A stretch of 64,000 nucleotides of DNA from Antarcticirhabdus aurantiaca (GCF_009765365.1 NZ_VTOM01000007.1:62001-126000); one strand, 5' to 3'. Positions 39,152-52,080 are shown, counted from the stretch's first letter. Translations and numbers: made by a program. The notes: a model not told the origin generated them from the letters alone.

Positions 39152-40075
39152 TCAGGCCGCGCCGCGCTCCCTCGCGAGCGCCACGGCGATCTTCGCCGCG
39201 AGCTCGGCATTGTTGAGCACGAGGGCGATGTTGGTTTCCAGCGAGCGCCCTTCGCTCAGGTCGAACATCTTGGACAGAAGGAAGGGCGTCACCGCCTTTC
39301 CCTTGATGCCGCGCGCCTCAGCTTCGGCGAGTGCAGCGTCGATCCAGGTCTTCACGACGGCCGCGTCGATCGCCGCCGCTTCCGGAACCGGATTGGCGAC
39401 GAGGACGCCGCCCGCAAGCCCGAGCCGCCGGCGCGTGCCGGCAAAGCCGGCGATCTCCGCCGCGCTGTCGAAGCGGAGCGGCGCCGCGAGCCCAGACGTC
39501 CGCGACCAGAAGGCCGGAAGCTCGTCGGTGCCGTAGCCGATCACGGGAACGCCCTTCGTTTCAAGGACTTCCAGCGTTTTCTCAAGATCGAGGATCGCCT
39601 TCGCGCCGGCGCAAACGACGATCGTATCGGTCTTCGAGAGCTCTTCGAGGTCGGCCGAGATGTCGAAGCTTTCCGAGGCGCCGCGATGGACGCCGCCGAT
39701 GCCGCCCGTGGCGAAGACGTCGACGCCGGCGAGGCGCGCGCCGATCATCGTCGCGGCAACGGTGGTCGCGCCCGTGCGGCCGGCATGGACGGCATAGGCG
39801 AGGTCGGCTCGGCTGAGCTTCAAGGCGTCGCTCGTCTGCGCCAGCGTCTCGAGCGTCGCGTCGTCGAGGCCGGCATGGATGCGGCCGTCGATGACGGCGA
39901 TCGTCGCGGGCACGGCGCCGTTGTCGCGGATGACGCCTTCCACCCGGCGGGCCATCTCCAGGTTGCGCGGCCAGGGCATGCCGTGGGTGATGATCGTCGA
40001 TTCCAGCGCGACAACGGGCCGCTTGGCCGCCAGCGCGTCGGCCACCTCGGCGGAGAGGGTGATCAGGTCGTTCAT
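39152..40075 (-). CDS. psuG: Pseudouridine-5'-phosphate glycosidase
   Basis: A 307-residue enzyme that reversibly splits pseudouridine 5'-phosphate into uracil and ribose 5-phosphate. Family motifs include ALESTIITHGMPWP, TTVAATMIGA, FATGGIGGVHRG and GYGTDELPAFWSR. It is the second gene of a pair: its ATG overlaps the stop of the PfkB-type kinase by four bases. Together they degrade pseudouridine from RNA turnover. Confidence 0.94.
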   Translation of the reverse strand: MNDLITLSAEVADALAAKRPVVALESTIITHGMPWPRNLEMARRVEGVIRDNGAVPATIAVIDGRIHAGLDDATLETLAQTSDALKLSRADLAYAVHAGRTGATTVAATMIGARLAGVDVFATGGIGGVHRGASESFDISADLEELSKTDTIVVCAGAKAILDLEKTLEVLETKGVPVIGYGTDELPAFWSRTSGLAAPLRFDSAAEIAGFAGTRRRLGLAGGVLVANPVPEAAAIDAAVVKTWIDAALAEAEARGIKGKAVTPFLLSKMFDLSEGRSLETNIALVLNNAELAAKIAVALARERGAA

Positions 40076-41049
40076 GGCGTGGTCCTTTCGCCGATGGGCT
40101 CCAGCGGCGGCATCTCGGCCGCCAGTGTCTCGATCATGTCCGGGAAGGCGTCCGGCTCGGGCAGGGCGCCGTCGCGGATGCGGATGGTCGCCGCTGCCAT
40201 GCCGAAGCGCACCGCCTCGGTGAAGTCCAGCCCTGCGGCGAAGAGCCCGAAGGCCGTCGCGGCGAGCGTGTCGCCGGCGCCCGTCACGTCGCGCGGTTGA
40301 ACGGCGAGCGGCGTCTGGAGGAACAGCCCGTTCGCCGACAGGATCAAGGCGGGCCCGGCGCCGTCCGTGACCACCGCGCGCCGGATCCCGGCCTCGTCGA
40401 GGAGCTCGACGAGGAGGTCGAAGCGCGTCGACGGCGTCGCGTGGGCGAGGCTCGCCGCTTCCGCGCGCGACAGGAAGAGCGCGTCGATCCGCGGCAGGAC
40501 CGGGCGCAGGCGCACCACCTTGGCCGGCGACACCCCGATCGCCCCAACGGGCCGTCCCGGCGCGAACATGTCGGCGAGACGCGCCAGGGTCACCTCCGGC
40601 AGGTTGGTGTCGATGAGCGCCGCGTCGCAGTTCCCGATCGCCGGCCGCAGGTGCGAGCGCGACAGGAGGCGAGGCTGCAGCCGATCATAGATCGCCATGT
40701 CCGCGACGCCCGCCACGAGGTCGCCGCGGTCGTCGAGGATCGCCGTGTAGCTCGCGGTCGGCCGGTCGAGCCAGGCGACGGACAGATCCTGCACCCCGGC
40801 CGACTCGACCGCCGCCTCGACCTGCGCCGCGTCCGCGTCTCCGCCGCGCGCCGACCACAGCGTCGCCGCTCCACTGAGCGCGCGCCACGCGGTCGCGGCG
40901 TTCAGCGATGCCCCGCCGGCCGTTTGGAACAGGGAGCCCGGATTCGATGCGCCGGCGCGATAGGGCGCTCCGGCCCGGGCGCGCCGGTCGATATGCGCGC
41001 CACCGGCGAACAGGATCCTGCCGCGCCCGGCCTCCGCAATCTTAAGCAT
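40072..41049 (-). CDS. psuK: PfkB family kinase, probable pseudouridine kinase
   Basis: A 325-residue ribokinase-fold kinase. The PfkB signatures are present: an N-terminal [17 protein letters not shown] near residue 45, and the anion-hole [12 protein letters not shown] with the catalytic aspartate near residue 255. The kinase assignment as pseudouridine kinase comes from the four-base overlap with psuG; sequence alone only says sugar/nucleoside kinase. Its start faces recA across 158 bases. Confidence 0.85.
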   Translation of the reverse strand: MLKIAEAGRGRILFAGGAHIDRRARAGAPYRAGASNPGSLFQTAGGASLNAATAWRALSGAATLWSARGGDADAAQVEAAVESAGVQDLSVAWLDRPTASYTAILDDRGDLVAGVADMAIYDRLQPRLLSRSHLRPAIGNCDAALIDTNLPEVTLARLADMFAPGRPVGAIGVSPAKVVRLRPVLPRIDALFLSRAEAASLAHATPSTRFDLLVELLDEAGIRRAVVTDGAGPALILSANGLFLQTPLAVQPRDVTGAGDTLAATAFGLFAAGLDFTEAVRFGMAAATIRIRDGALPEPDAFPDMIETLAAEMPPLEPIGERTTP

Positions 41050-41134
41050 GTTTTAACCTTTTGCGGGATCGCGGAGAGCGGCCGAATCGCGCCTGCGAGC
41101 GTGAACAAACAGTGGGCGCGGCCTTGCAGAACGG

Positions 41135-41149
41135 GAACAAAAAGAGTAC
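41135..41149 (+). promoter_or_regulatory. Probable imperfect SOS (LexA) box upstream of recA
   Basis: GAAC (41135-41138), seven bases, then GTAC (41146-41149). Alphaproteobacterial LexA binds GTTC-N7-GTTC, or GAAC-N7-GAAC on the other strand, so this is one base off. It lies 58 bases before the recA ATG, a sensible operator position. Confidence 0.55.
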
Positions 41150-41207
41150 ATCATTTCGCACGGCACAGTTTGCACCTTCCCGCTCCGCATGGAATAAGGC
41201 GACGCTC

Positions 41208-42272
41208 ATGGCTTTGGCAGCAGTTCGTCACGTCGAGGAAACGTCAGTGGACAAGAACAAGGCGCTCGACGCGGCGCTTTCGCAGATCGAGCGGGCCTTC
41301 GGCAAGGGCTCGATCATGCGCCTGGGTCAGGCGGAGAAGCTCGACATCGAGACGGTGTCGACCGGCTCGCTCGGGCTCGACATCGCTCTCGGCGTCGGCG
41401 GCCTGCCCAAGGGCCGCATCGTCGAGATCTACGGCCCGGAAAGCTCGGGCAAGACGACGCTGGCGCTTCACACCGTCGCCGAGGCGCAGAAGTCCGGCGG
41501 CGTCTGCGCCTTCGTGGACGCCGAGCACGCGCTCGATCCGGTCTATGCCCGCAAGCTCGGCGTCAATCTCGACGAGCTCCTGATCTCGCAGCCGGACACC
41601 GGCGAGCAGGCGCTGGAGATCGTCGACACGCTGGTGCGCTCGGGCGCCATCGACGTTCTCGTGATCGACTCGGTCGCCGCGCTCACGCCGCGTGCCGAAA
41701 TCGAGGGAGAGATGGGCGAGTCGCTGCCGGGCCTCCAGGCCCGCCTGATGAGCCAGGCTCTGCGCAAGCTCACCGCTTCGATCTCGAAGTCGAAGTGCAT
41801 GGTGATCTTCATCAACCAGATCCGCATGAAGATCGGCGTCATGTACGGCTCGCCCGAAACGACGACGGGCGGCAACGCGCTGAAGTTCTACGCCTCCGTC
41901 CGCCTCGACATCCGCCGGACCGGCGCGATCAAGGATCGCGAGGAGGTCACGGGCAACCAGACGCGCGTGAAGGTGGTGAAGAACAAGCTCGCACCGCCCT
42001 TCAAGCAGGTCGAGTTCGACATCATGTACGGCGAGGGCGTGTCCAAGACCGGCGAGCTGATCGACCTTGGCGTCAAGGCCGGCATCGTCGAGAAGTCGGG
42101 CGCCTGGTTCTCCTACAACTCGCAGCGCCTCGGGCAGGGCCGCGAGAACGCCAAGCAGTTCATGCGCTCGAACCCGGCCATCGCGCAGGAGATCGAATCG
42201 GCGATCCGCGCCAATGCCGGCCTCATCGCCGAGGCGCTTCTCGACGAGGGGCCGTCCGCCGACGACGAGTGA
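41208..42272 (+). CDS. recA: Recombinase RecA
   Basis: A 354-residue RecA. Walker A GPESSGKT is at residues 76-83; [10 protein letters not shown] is Walker B; the L2 loop contains [16 protein letters not shown] and the C-terminus is acidic (DEGPSADDE). It drives strand exchange and activates LexA self-cleavage. I chose the ATG at 41208 because [11 protein letters not shown]... to [10 protein letters not shown]-like sequence matches the family start; the frame is open 49 codons further, through the putative SOS box. A strong hairpin follows the stop. Confidence 0.97.
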   Translation: MALAAVRHVEETSVDKNKALDAALSQIERAFGKGSIMRLGQAEKLDIETVSTGSLGLDIALGVGGLPKGRIVEIYGPESSGKTTLALHTVAEAQKSGGVCAFVDAEHALDPVYARKLGVNLDELLISQPDTGEQALEIVDTLVRSGAIDVLVIDSVAALTPRAEIEGEMGESLPGLQARLMSQALRKLTASISKSKCMVIFINQIRMKIGVMYGSPETTTGGNALKFYASVRLDIRRTGAIKDREEVTGNQTRVKVVKNKLAPPFKQVEFDIMYGEGVSKTGELIDLGVKAGIVEKSGAWFSYNSQRLGQGRENAKQFMRSNPAIAQEIESAIRANAGLIAEALLDEGPSADDE

Positions 42273-42313
42273 GACCCAGCCGGCCGCCGTTTCGCGGCCG
42301 ACGATCCGAAGCG

Positions 42314-42348
42314 AGGGCCGGCGCGGGAAACAAGTCCGCGCCGGCCCT
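42314..42348 (+). terminator. Probable terminator of recA
   Basis: A 13-bp perfect stem (42314-42326 with 42336-42348) with a nine-base loop lies 41 bases after the recA stop. The following T-run is short (TTGCATTTT). Confidence 0.75.
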
Positions 42349-42457
42349 TGCATTTTGCGCCGTGGACAGCCCTGGCGCCCGACGCTAAAACCGCGACGCC
42401 CGCGCGGCCTCGGCCGCGGCGCACGGGCGCGTGTTTCGTACGGTTCGAGGTTTTCCC

Positions 42458-45139
<2,682 letters not shown>

Positions 45140-45166
45140 TCGGCCGGCAAATCGACGACAAAGGAA

Positions 45167-45192
45167 AAGCCGGCGGATCGCTCCGCCGGCTT
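45167..45192. terminator. Terminator between alaS and the PRC-barrel gene
   Basis: An 11-bp perfect stem (45167-45177 with 45182-45192) with a TCGC loop. Four A precede and T follow, so it may act in both directions between convergent genes. Confidence 0.85.
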
Positions 45193-45220
45193 CGTCATGT
45201 TCAGGCGTCGCGCGCGTCGG

Positions 45221-45604
45221 TCAGCGGGTGGGCAGGGCCTGCACCTGCTCCGGCGTCAGGTTGATCACGAGCCGACCGGCAGCGTTCGAGACGTTCTCCA
45301 CCGGCACGAGCACGTCGTCGCGGTCGGGATAGGTGCTGCCGTTGTCGTCATCGAAGTCGATCTCGATGTGCGTGGCAGCATCCGCGGTCGTGCCGTAGAC
45401 CTCGCCGACTTCGCCGATCTCCGTTCCGTCAGCCGAGTACACGTTCATGTCGTCGATCTGGTCGACGGTCATGCCGAGCGAGGGCACGGTCACGGTGTCG
45501 GCGATCTCGACCAGGGCGGGTGCGGCAGCGGGCGCCTGGGCAAAGGCTGCGCCGGACAGAAGCGTCGCGGAGGCGAAGACCAGGGCGGCGGTGCGATTCA
45601 GCAT
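45221..45604 (-). CDS. Exported PRC-barrel-like protein
   Basis: A 127-residue protein with a signal peptide (AALVFASATLLSGAAFAQ). The mature part, DDMNVYSADGTEIGEVGEVYG followed by a HIEIDFDDD segment and DDVLVPVENVS, has the strand pattern of a PRC barrel, a small fold often found in envelope or photosynthetic proteins of alphaproteobacteria. No specific role can be given. It lies between alaS and icd with terminators on both sides, so it is transcribed alone. Confidence 0.78.
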   Translation of the reverse strand: MLNRTAALVFASATLLSGAAFAQAPAAAPALVEIADTVTVPSLGMTVDQIDDMNVYSADGTEIGEVGEVYGTTADAATHIEIDFDDDNGSTYPDRDDVLVPVENVSNAAGRLVINLTPEQVQALPTR

Positions 45605-45710
45605 GATCGGAAGATGCTCCGTTGGTTATCGATGCATCCCCAACGCGAGCCCGTCGGGATGGTTCGGAGCCGCGACCAAGATTCCCGGATGAGGCCGATC
45701 ACGAAAACGA

Positions 45711-45742
45711 AAGGGGCCGGCGCGTTCCCGCGCCGACCCCTT
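45711..45742 (-). terminator. Terminator of icd
   Basis: A 14-bp stem with one mismatch (45711-45724 with 45729-45742) and a TTCC loop lies 33 bases past the icd stop. On the minus strand it is followed by TCGTTTTCGT. Confidence 0.82.
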
Positions 45743-45774
45743 CCCGATTTCGCGCTGAACCGTCGTTCGCGGCG

Positions 45775-46986
45775 TCAGCCCATGGCCTTCTGGAGGTTCT
45801 CGTCGATCTTGTCGAGGAAGCCGGTGGTGGAGAGCCACGGCTGATCGGGACCGATGAGGAGGGCGAGGTCCTTGGTCATGAAGCCGCTCTCGACCGTCTG
45901 GATGCAGACCGTCTCCAGCGTGTCGGCGAAACGCTTCAGCTCCTCGTTGTTGTCGAGCTTGGCGCGGTGCGCGAGGCCGCGCGTCCAGGCGAAGATCGAG
46001 GCGATCGAGTTGGTCGAGGTCTCCTCGCCGCGCTGATGCTGGCGATAATGACGCGTCACCGTGCCGTGCGCGGCCTCGGCCTCGACGGTCTTGCCGTCCG
46101 GCGTCATCAGGACCGAGGTCATCAGGCCGAGCGAGCCGAAGCCCTGGGCCACGATGTCGGACTGCACGTCGCCGTCGTAGTTCTTGCAGGCCCAGACGTA
46201 GCCGCCCGACCACTTCAGCGAGGCCGCGACCATGTCGTCGATCAGGCGGTGCTCGTACCAGAGCTTGCGCTTGTCGAACTCGGCCTTGAACTCGTTGTCG
46301 AACACCTCCTGGAAGATGTCCTTGAAGCGCCCGTCATAGGCCTTGAGGATGGTGTTCTTGGTCGACAGATAGACCGGGTAGCTGCGCAAGAGGCCGTAGT
46401 TCAGCGAGGCGCGGGCGAACTCGCGGATCGACTCGTCGAGGTTGTACATGGCGAGCGCCACGCCGGCACCGGGCGCCTGGTAGACCTCGTGCTCGATCTG
46501 CTGGCCGTCCTCGCCGACGAACTTGATCGACAGCGTGCCCTTGCCGGGGAACTTGAAGTCGGTGGCGCGGTACTGGTCGCCGAAGGCGTGGCGGCCGACG
46601 ATGATCGGCTTGGTCCAGCCGGGAACGAGGCGCGGCACGTTCTTCATGATGATCGGCTCGCGGAAGATCACGCCGCCGAGGATGTTGCGGATCGTGCCGT
46701 TGGGCGACTTCCACATCTTCTTGAGGCCGAATTCCTCGACGCGCGCCTCGTCGGGCGTGATCGTCGCGCACTTCACGCCGACGCCGACGGTCTTGATGGC
46801 ATTCGCCGCGTCGATCGTCACCTGGTCGTTGGTGGCGTCGCGGTGCTCCATGCCGAGGTCGAAGTACTGGAGGTCGACGTCGAGATAGGGGTGGATCAGC
46901 TTGTCCTTGATGAGCTGCCAGATGATCCGGGTCATCTCGTCGCCGTCGAGTTCCACGACGGGGTTCTCGACCTTGATCTTCGTCAT
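45775..46986 (-). CDS. icd: NADP-dependent isocitrate dehydrogenase
   Basis: A 403-residue enzyme of the eukaryote-like (type II) NADP-IDH group that decarboxylates isocitrate to 2-oxoglutarate in the TCA cycle. It begins [21 protein letters not shown]. Motifs: [13 protein letters not shown] for substrate binding and [12 protein letters not shown] for the cofactor. Length is standard. The start faces trmJ across 204 bases and the gene has its own terminator. Confidence 0.97.
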   Translation of the reverse strand: MTKIKVENPVVELDGDEMTRIIWQLIKDKLIHPYLDVDLQYFDLGMEHRDATNDQVTIDAANAIKTVGVGVKCATITPDEARVEEFGLKKMWKSPNGTIRNILGGVIFREPIIMKNVPRLVPGWTKPIIVGRHAFGDQYRATDFKFPGKGTLSIKFVGEDGQQIEHEVYQAPGAGVALAMYNLDESIREFARASLNYGLLRSYPVYLSTKNTILKAYDGRFKDIFQEVFDNEFKAEFDKRKLWYEHRLIDDMVAASLKWSGGYVWACKNYDGDVQSDIVAQGFGSLGLMTSVLMTPDGKTVEAEAAHGTVTRHYRQHQRGEETSTNSIASIFAWTRGLAHRAKLDNNEELKRFADTLETVCIQTVESGFMTKDLALLIGPDQPWLSTTGFLDKIDENLQKAMG

Positions 46987-47190
46987 CTCGCGCCCTCTTC
47001 CAAACAGCGTCTCGTGATCGACCGTCCGGCACGCTTCGCGGCGCCGGGGCCCTGGCGCGGCTATAACACCGGCCTTTCCCGACGCAAAGCGCCGAGCGGG
47101 GGCGATGCCGATCGGGACGCGGTGCTTGGCCGGGGCGGGCGGAGCCGCTATGTCCCCGCCCGTGACTCATCCTTCTTCTCCGGTCCTGCC

Positions 47191-47955
47191 GTGAACCCGA
47201 TCCCCGACGACGCCGCGCCCGCTCCCGCCATCGTCCTCGTCGAGCCGCAGATGGGCGAGAACATCGGCATGGTGGCGCGCGCCATGGCGAACTTCTCGCT
47301 CGCCGACCTGCGCCTTGTCGCTCCCCGCGACGGGTGGCCGAACGAGAAGGCGCGGGCGACGGCCTCGCGCGCCGACCACGTCATCGACGCGGCGCGCGTC
47401 TTCGATACGGTGGAGGCGGCGATCGCGGATCTTCGCTTCGTCTACGCGACGACGGCGCGCCCGCGCGAAGGCTACAAGCCGGTGCGCGGGCCGGACGAGG
47501 CCTGCGCGACGCTGCGGGCGCGTTCCGCCGCCGGTCAGCCGACGGGCATCCTGTTCGGGCGCGAGCGCTTCGGCCTGTCGAACGAGGAGGTCGGGCTCGC
47601 CGACGAGATCGTGACCTTTCCGGTCGATCCGACCTTCGCGTCCCTGAACATCGCCCAGGCCGTCCTCCTGATGAGCTACGAGTGGACGCGGGCCGGGCGG
47701 GACGCGGATGCGGGGCCGCGCTTCTCGGCGCCCGAAGCGCCACCGGCTCCCAAGGACGATCTTCACCGCTTCTTCACGCACCTGGAATCCACTCTCGACG
47801 AGGCGAGCTACTTCCATCCGCCCGAGAAGCGGGACGTGCTCGTGGCCAACCTCAGGACCATGCTGACCAAGGCCGGCTTCACCGAGCCGGAGGTGCGCAC
47901 GCTGCGCGGCGTCCTGAAGGCGCTGGATTATCGCATGGCGAAGGAGACGCGATGA
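47191..47955 (+). CDS. trmJ: tRNA/rRNA 2'-O-methyltransferase, TrmJ-like (SpoU/SPOUT family)
   Basis: A 254-residue SPOUT methyltransferase. Signatures: [32 protein letters not shown], the knot region [15 protein letters not shown], and [14 protein letters not shown]. TrmJ methylates the ribose at position 32 of several tRNAs; the assignment as TrmJ rather than another family member is by length and C-terminal extension. The start is GTG at 47191. Its stop overlaps murI by four bases. Confidence 0.87.
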   Translation: MNPIPDDAAPAPAIVLVEPQMGENIGMVARAMANFSLADLRLVAPRDGWPNEKARATASRADHVIDAARVFDTVEAAIADLRFVYATTARPREGYKPVRGPDEACATLRARSAAGQPTGILFGRERFGLSNEEVGLADEIVTFPVDPTFASLNIAQAVLLMSYEWTRAGRDADAGPRFSAPEAPPAPKDDLHRFFTHLESTLDEASYFHPPEKRDVLVANLRTMLTKAGFTEPEVRTLRGVLKALDYRMAKETR

Positions 47956-48746
47956 GCGAGCGGCCGGTTCTCCTGTTCGACTCCGGGATCGGCGGGCTGA
48001 CGGTGCTGCGCGAGGCGCGGGTGCTGATGCCCGAGCGCCGCTTCGTCTACGTCGCGGACAATGCCGGCTTTCCCTATGGCGACTGGGAGGAGGCGGCCCT
48101 CAGGGTGCGGATCGTCGATCTCTTCGGCACGCTCATCGCGCAGCACGATCCGCTGCTCTGCATGATCCCCTGCAACACCGCCTCGACGCTCGTGCTCGGG
48201 GATCTCCGGGCGGCCTTCCCGCAGATGAACTTCGTCGGCACGGTGCCGGCGATCAAGCCGGCCGCCGAGCGCACCCGCTCGGGGCTCGTCAGCGTGCTGG
48301 CGACGCCCGGCACGGTGAAGCGGCAGTACACCCGCGATCTCATCACGCAATGGGCCTCGAAGTGCGAGGTGACGCTCGTCGGCAGCGTGCGGCTGGCGGC
48401 GCTCGCCGAGACCTACATGCGTCACGGCTTCGTCGAGGAAGAGGCCGTGCGCGCTGAAGTTCAGCCGTGCTTCGTCGAGAAGGACGGCCGGCGCACCGAC
48501 ATCGTGGTGCTGGCCTGCACGCACTACCCGTTCCTCGCCAACCGCATGCGCAAGATGGCGCCCTGGCCGGTCGACTGGCTCGACCCGGCCGAGGCCATCG
48601 CCCGCCGGGCCTTGGCGCTGCTGCCACCGGACGGGCATTCCTCGGAAATGGGGCTGGACCGGGCGATCTTCACCGCCGGTCCACCGGACGCGGCGACCCG
48701 CTCGCTGATCCGCGGCTTCGGCCTCGTCGCGGCCGAGCCGGCCTGA
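47952..48746 (+). CDS. murI: Glutamate racemase
   Basis: A 264-residue racemase that makes D-glutamate for peptidoglycan. It starts with [16 protein letters not shown]; the two catalytic cysteines are in IPCNTAS and LACTHYPF. The ATG overlaps the trmJ stop (ATGA). The enolase-superfamily epimerase at 11743-12726 may act on the same amino acid pool, but the genes are far apart. Confidence 0.95.
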   Translation: MSERPVLLFDSGIGGLTVLREARVLMPERRFVYVADNAGFPYGDWEEAALRVRIVDLFGTLIAQHDPLLCMIPCNTASTLVLGDLRAAFPQMNFVGTVPAIKPAAERTRSGLVSVLATPGTVKRQYTRDLITQWASKCEVTLVGSVRLAALAETYMRHGFVEEEAVRAEVQPCFVEKDGRRTDIVVLACTHYPFLANRMRKMAPWPVDWLDPAEAIARRALALLPPDGHSSEMGLDRAIFTAGPPDAATRSLIRGFGLVAAEPA

Positions 48747-48816
48747 GAGCGGAGACGGAACGAGCCCCGCAGCCGGGCGTTGCGCAGGCAACAATCATTC
48801 CAACCGGCTGGGTTCC

Positions 48817-48975
48817 ATGGACATCGTCCGCATCATCATCGCCATTCTCCTGCCGCCGCTCGGCGTCTTCCTCCAGGTCGGCCTCGGCAAGCAGTTCTGG
48901 ATCAACATTCTCCTGACGCTCCTCGGCTACATCCCCGGCATCGTTCACGCCGTCTGGGTCATCGCGAGGCGCTGA
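48817..48975 (+). CDS. YqaE/Pmp3 family small membrane protein
   Basis: A 52-residue peptide (MDIVRIIIAILLPPLGVFLQ at the N-terminus) with two membrane segments and a GYIPGIVHAVWV end. This is the UPF0057/Pmp3 family, linked to membrane potential and salt or cold stress in plants and yeast. It follows murI by 70 bases. Confidence 0.92.
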   Translation: MDIVRIIIAILLPPLGVFLQVGLGKQFWINILLTLLGYIPGIVHAVWVIARR

Positions 48976-49006
48976 TCGGGCTCGGCTTTTTGCCCCGGCG
49001 TCTCGG

Positions 49007-49035
49007 TTGACAGCCGTGTGACACCCTTGTAGACG
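49007..49035 (+). promoter_or_regulatory. Predicted sigma-70 promoter of rpsD
   Basis: TTGACA (49007-49012), a 17-base spacer, then TAGACG (49030-49035). A consensus -35 with a weak -10 is common in alphaproteobacteria. The transcript would carry a leader of about 165 bases before rpsD. Confidence 0.5.
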
Positions 49036-49139
49036 ACACGCAGCCGGCCGGAGCTTCACGTTCCAGCCGCTTTTACGTGTCCCGTGGACTGGGCCGCTCG
49101 CCGGCCCGATGTCCTGTCAGTCCGCACAACCGGCGGGCA

Positions 49140-49190
49140 GAGGAGGGCGCGTTTCCCGCGCCGGCGGAATCGTCCGCTCGGCGCCTCCTC
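49140..49190 (+). promoter_or_regulatory. Structured 5' leader of rpsD (candidate three-way junction)
   Basis: Three perfect helices nest in 51 bases. P1 is GAGGAG (49140-49145) with CTCCTC (49185-49190). P2 is GGCGCG (49146-49151) with CGCGCC (49157-49162). P3 is GCGGA (49164-49168) with TCCGC (49173-49177). P1 closes both hairpins and ends 17 bases before the rpsD ATG. It could be an S4-binding autoregulatory leader, though GC-rich DNA folds readily by chance. Confidence 0.4.
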
Positions 49191-49207
49191 ATTTTGGGAA
49201 AACGCGA

Positions 49208-49825
49208 ATGAGCAAGCGCGAGTCAGCGAAGTACAAGATCGATCGCCGCATGGGCGAGAACATCTGGGGCCGTCCGAAGTCCCCGGTGAACCGCCGCCAG
49301 TACGGCCCGGGCCAGCACGGCCAGCGCCGCAAGGGCAAGATGAGCGACTTCGGCCTGCAGCTCCGTGCCAAGCAGAAGCTGAAGGGCTACTACGGCGACG
49401 TTTCCGAGAAGCAGTTCCGCAAGATCTACGAGGAGGCCGCGCGCCGCAAGGGCGACACCTCCGAGAACCTGATCGCCCTGCTGGAGAGCCGGCTCGACGC
49501 GGTGGTGTATCGCGCGAAGTTCGTGCCGACCATCTGGGCCGCCCGTCAGTTCGTCAACCACGGCCACGTCAACGTCAACGGCCGTCGCACAAACATCGGC
49601 TCCTACACCTGCAAGCCGGGCGACGTCATCGAAGTCCGTCAGAAGTCGAAGCAGCTGACCGTCCTCATCGAGGCCACCCAGCTCGCCGAGCGCGACGTGC
49701 CGGACTACATCGAGGCCGATCACAACAAGATGGTCGCGACCTACACACGCGCCCCCGGCCTCCACGACGTGCCGTATCCGGTGCAGATGGAGCCGAACCT
49801 CGTGGTCGAGTTCTACTCGCGCTAA
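49208..49825 (+). CDS. rpsD: 30S ribosomal protein S4
   Basis: A 205-residue S4 that nucleates assembly of the small subunit body. It starts [21 protein letters not shown], and the S4 RNA-binding domain ([28 protein letters not shown]) is at ~94-160. Rather than being in the alpha operon, it stands alone with its own promoter and terminator, as usual for alphaproteobacteria. GGGA lies about 11 bases before the ATG. Confidence 0.98.
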   Translation: MSKRESAKYKIDRRMGENIWGRPKSPVNRRQYGPGQHGQRRKGKMSDFGLQLRAKQKLKGYYGDVSEKQFRKIYEEAARRKGDTSENLIALLESRLDAVVYRAKFVPTIWAARQFVNHGHVNVNGRRTNIGSYTCKPGDVIEVRQKSKQLTVLIEATQLAERDVPDYIEADHNKMVATYTRAPGLHDVPYPVQMEPNLVVEFYSR

Positions 49826-49853
49826 GATCGGGCGCGGGAAACGACGGAATGGC

Positions 49854-49880
49854 AAAGGCCGCGCCCCTCGCGCGGCCTTT
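49854..49880 (+). terminator. Terminator of rpsD
   Basis: An 11-bp perfect stem (49854-49864 with 49870-49880) with a five-base loop, A-rich on the left and TTT on the right, 28 bases after the rpsD stop. It ends 19 bases before the ttcA ATG. Confidence 0.8.
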
Positions 49881-49899
49881 CGCATGTTCGGAGGGTGGC

Positions 49900-50796
49900 A
49901 TGCTCAACGAAGCGGCGAGACCGGCGGACGAGCCGGACACGGATGCCGGCGAGGCGGGCGAGGGCGGTTGCCATCCGCTCTTCGCCGAGGCGCCGTCCAG
50001 CGTCGGGTTCAAGAAGCTGAGGAAGCGTCTCCTGCGCGAGGTGCGCGAGGCGATGGACGCCTATGGCATGATCCGGCCGGGTGCGCGCTGGCTCGTCGGC
50101 ATCTCCGGCGGCAAGGACTCCTACGCGCTGCTGGCACTCCTTCTCGACCTGCAGTGGCGTGGGCTGCTGCCGGTCGACCTCCTCGCCTGCAACCTCGACC
50201 AGGGCCAGCCGAACTTTCCCAAGCAAGTGCTGCCGGACTTTCTGAACCGCTTCGGCATTCCGCACCGGATCGAGTACCGCGACACCTATTCCGTGGTGAC
50301 GGAGAAGGTGCCGGCGGGGCGGACCTACTGCTCGCTCTGCTCGCGTCTGCGGCGCGGCAACCTCTACCGCGTCGCCCGGGAGGAGGGCTGCGAGGCGCTC
50401 GTGCTCGGCCACCACCGCGACGACTGCCTCGAGACCTTCTTCATGAACCTCGTCCATGGCGGACGGCTCTCGGCCATGCCGGGCAAGCTGCTCAACGACG
50501 AGGGCGATCTCTTCGTCCTGCGACCGCTGATCCGCTCGGCGGAAGAGGACATCGCGCGCTTCTCCGCGGCGATGGCCTTTCCGATCATCCCCTGCGATCT
50601 CTGCGGCAGCCAGGACGGGCTCCAGCGCAACGCGACGAAGGCGTGGCTCGCCGAGATGGAGACGCGCTTTCCCGGCCGCAAGGACGTCATGATGCGGGCG
50701 CTTGCCAGCGTTCGGCCGTCGCAACTCCTCGACACGACGCTGTTCGACTTCGCCGGCCTCTCGCCCGCCGCGCGGGATGCGGCGGGCGAGAGCTGA
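49900..50796 (+). CDS. ttcA: tRNA 2-thiocytidine biosynthesis protein TtcA
   Basis: A 298-residue PP-loop ATPase that thiolates cytidine 32 of tRNA. The PP-loop SGGKDS is at residues 69-74. The [4Fe-4S] ligands are in [12 protein letters not shown] and IPCDLCGSQ. The acidic N-terminus (~1-35) is not part of the core. GGAGGG lies just upstream of the ATG at 49900, which settles the start. Its stop abuts the convergent exporter gene with no gap. Confidence 0.94.
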   Translation: MLNEAARPADEPDTDAGEAGEGGCHPLFAEAPSSVGFKKLRKRLLREVREAMDAYGMIRPGARWLVGISGGKDSYALLALLLDLQWRGLLPVDLLACNLDQGQPNFPKQVLPDFLNRFGIPHRIEYRDTYSVVTEKVPAGRTYCSLCSRLRRGNLYRVAREEGCEALVLGHHRDDCLETFFMNLVHGGRLSAMPGKLLNDEGDLFVLRPLIRSAEEDIARFSAAMAFPIIPCDLCGSQDGLQRNATKAWLAEMETRFPGRKDVMMRALASVRPSQLLDTTLFDFAGLSPAARDAAGES

Positions 50797-52080
50797 TCAT
50801 TCGGCGGGCTTGCCGCTCAGCGTCTGGTCTTCGGCGCGGTCGTCGACGGGATGCCGGCGGCGGAACAGCCTGCCGCCCTCGGCGATGGTGATGGCCGTCA
50901 GCGACAGAAGCGACAGGATGATGAAGCCGGCATAGAGCGGGATCAGCGTGCCGTTGTAGGCGTAGCCGATCCCGGCGCCGATCAGGCCGCCGCCCAGCGT
51001 CTGCATGAAGCCGAGCACGGACGAGGCCGTGCCGGCGACGTGTCCCAGCGGGTCCATGGCGAGGGCGTTGAAGTTGGTGCCGATGAAGCCGAAGAGGCAG
51101 AAGGTCGGCACCATCAGGCCGAGAAACAGCGGGAAGGGCAGCGTGCCGCCCCAGGCCGTGGCGATCACCGCCTGCAGGATCGACAGACCCGCGAAGCCGA
51201 TCAGTGCGCCGTGCGACAGCGGGCGCATGCCGAAGCGCTGGACGAGCCGCGAATTTGCGAAGGACGCGCCGGCCATGAAGATGGCGACGAGCGAGAAGTA
51301 GAGCGTGAAGGCCGGACCGAGGTGGTAGACCTGGGTGTAGATCTGCTCCGCCTGGTTGATGAAGCCGAACAGGACGCCGAAAATTAGCGCCGTGCCGATC
51401 GTGTAGCCGAAGGCGACGCGGTTGGTGAGGACGAGGCGAAAGGCCTCGGCGGTGCGCTTCCAGGTCAGCTCGCGCCGGTCCTCGGGGTGCAGCGTCTCGG
51501 GCAGGCGGAACCAGGCCCAGACCGTGACGAAGAGGCCGAACAGGCCGACCGCGATGAAGATCTCGAACCAGGAGCCGAACTGCATGATGAGCTGGCCGGC
51601 ATTGGGCGCGAGCACCGGAATCGCCATGAACACCATCATGGCGAGCGACATGACGCTGGCCATGCGCGGGCCGCCGAAGCAGTCGCGCACCACCGACACG
51701 GCGATGACCCGCGTCGCCGCCGCGCCGACGCCCTGAATGAAGCGCCAGGCGAGCAGCACCTCGAAGGTCGGCGCGAGGGCGGCTGCGAAGGAGGCGACGA
51801 CGTAGATGCCGAGGCCGAAGAACAGGACGGGCCGCCGGCCGAAGCGATCGGACAGGGTGCCATAGACGATCTGCGAAGCGCCGAAGCCGACGATGTAGGC
51901 GGTGATGACGAACTGGCGCTGGTTCTCGGACTGGACGTCGAGCGCCGCGCCGATCTGCTGGAGCGCGGGGATGAAGATGTCGATGGCGGCGGCGTTGAGC
52001 GCCATCAGGCAGGCGATCATGGTGACGAGTTCCCAATAGGGAAGCCCGCGGGTTTCAGCGTTGGGGGCTGCCTGCGTCAT
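50797..52080 (-). CDS. Bcr/CflA family multidrug efflux MFS transporter
   Basis: A 427-residue transporter with twelve hydrophobic segments. Motif A is GTLSDRFGRRPVL; LMALNAAAIDIFIPALQQIG in TM1 and RFIQGVGAAATRVIAVSVVRDCF in TM4 are Bcr/CflA hallmarks. It probably exports drugs or metabolites with a proton gradient. The ATG at 52080 gives the family length; 48 upstream open codons are unconserved. Confidence 0.9.
   Translation of the reverse strand: MTQAAPNAETRGLPYWELVTMIACLMALNAAAIDIFIPALQQIGAALDVQSENQRQFVITAYIVGFGASQIVYGTLSDRFGRRPVLFFGLGIYVVASFAAALAPTFEVLLAWRFIQGVGAAATRVIAVSVVRDCFGGPRMASVMSLAMMVFMAIPVLAPNAGQLIMQFGSWFEIFIAVGLFGLFVTVWAWFRLPETLHPEDRRELTWKRTAEAFRLVLTNRVAFGYTIGTALIFGVLFGFINQAEQIYTQVYHLGPAFTLYFSLVAIFMAGASFANSRLVQRFGMRPLSHGALIGFAGLSILQAVIATAWGGTLPFPLFLGLMVPTFCLFGFIGTNFNALAMDPLGHVAGTASSVLGFMQTLGGGLIGAGIGYAYNGTLIPLYAGFIILSLLSLTAITIAEGGRLFRRRHPVDDRAEDQTLSGKPAE

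Noticed and set aside
47061-47072. A TATAAC element as a trmJ promoter
   Set aside because: No acceptable -35 element lies at the right distance, so I do not list it as a feature.
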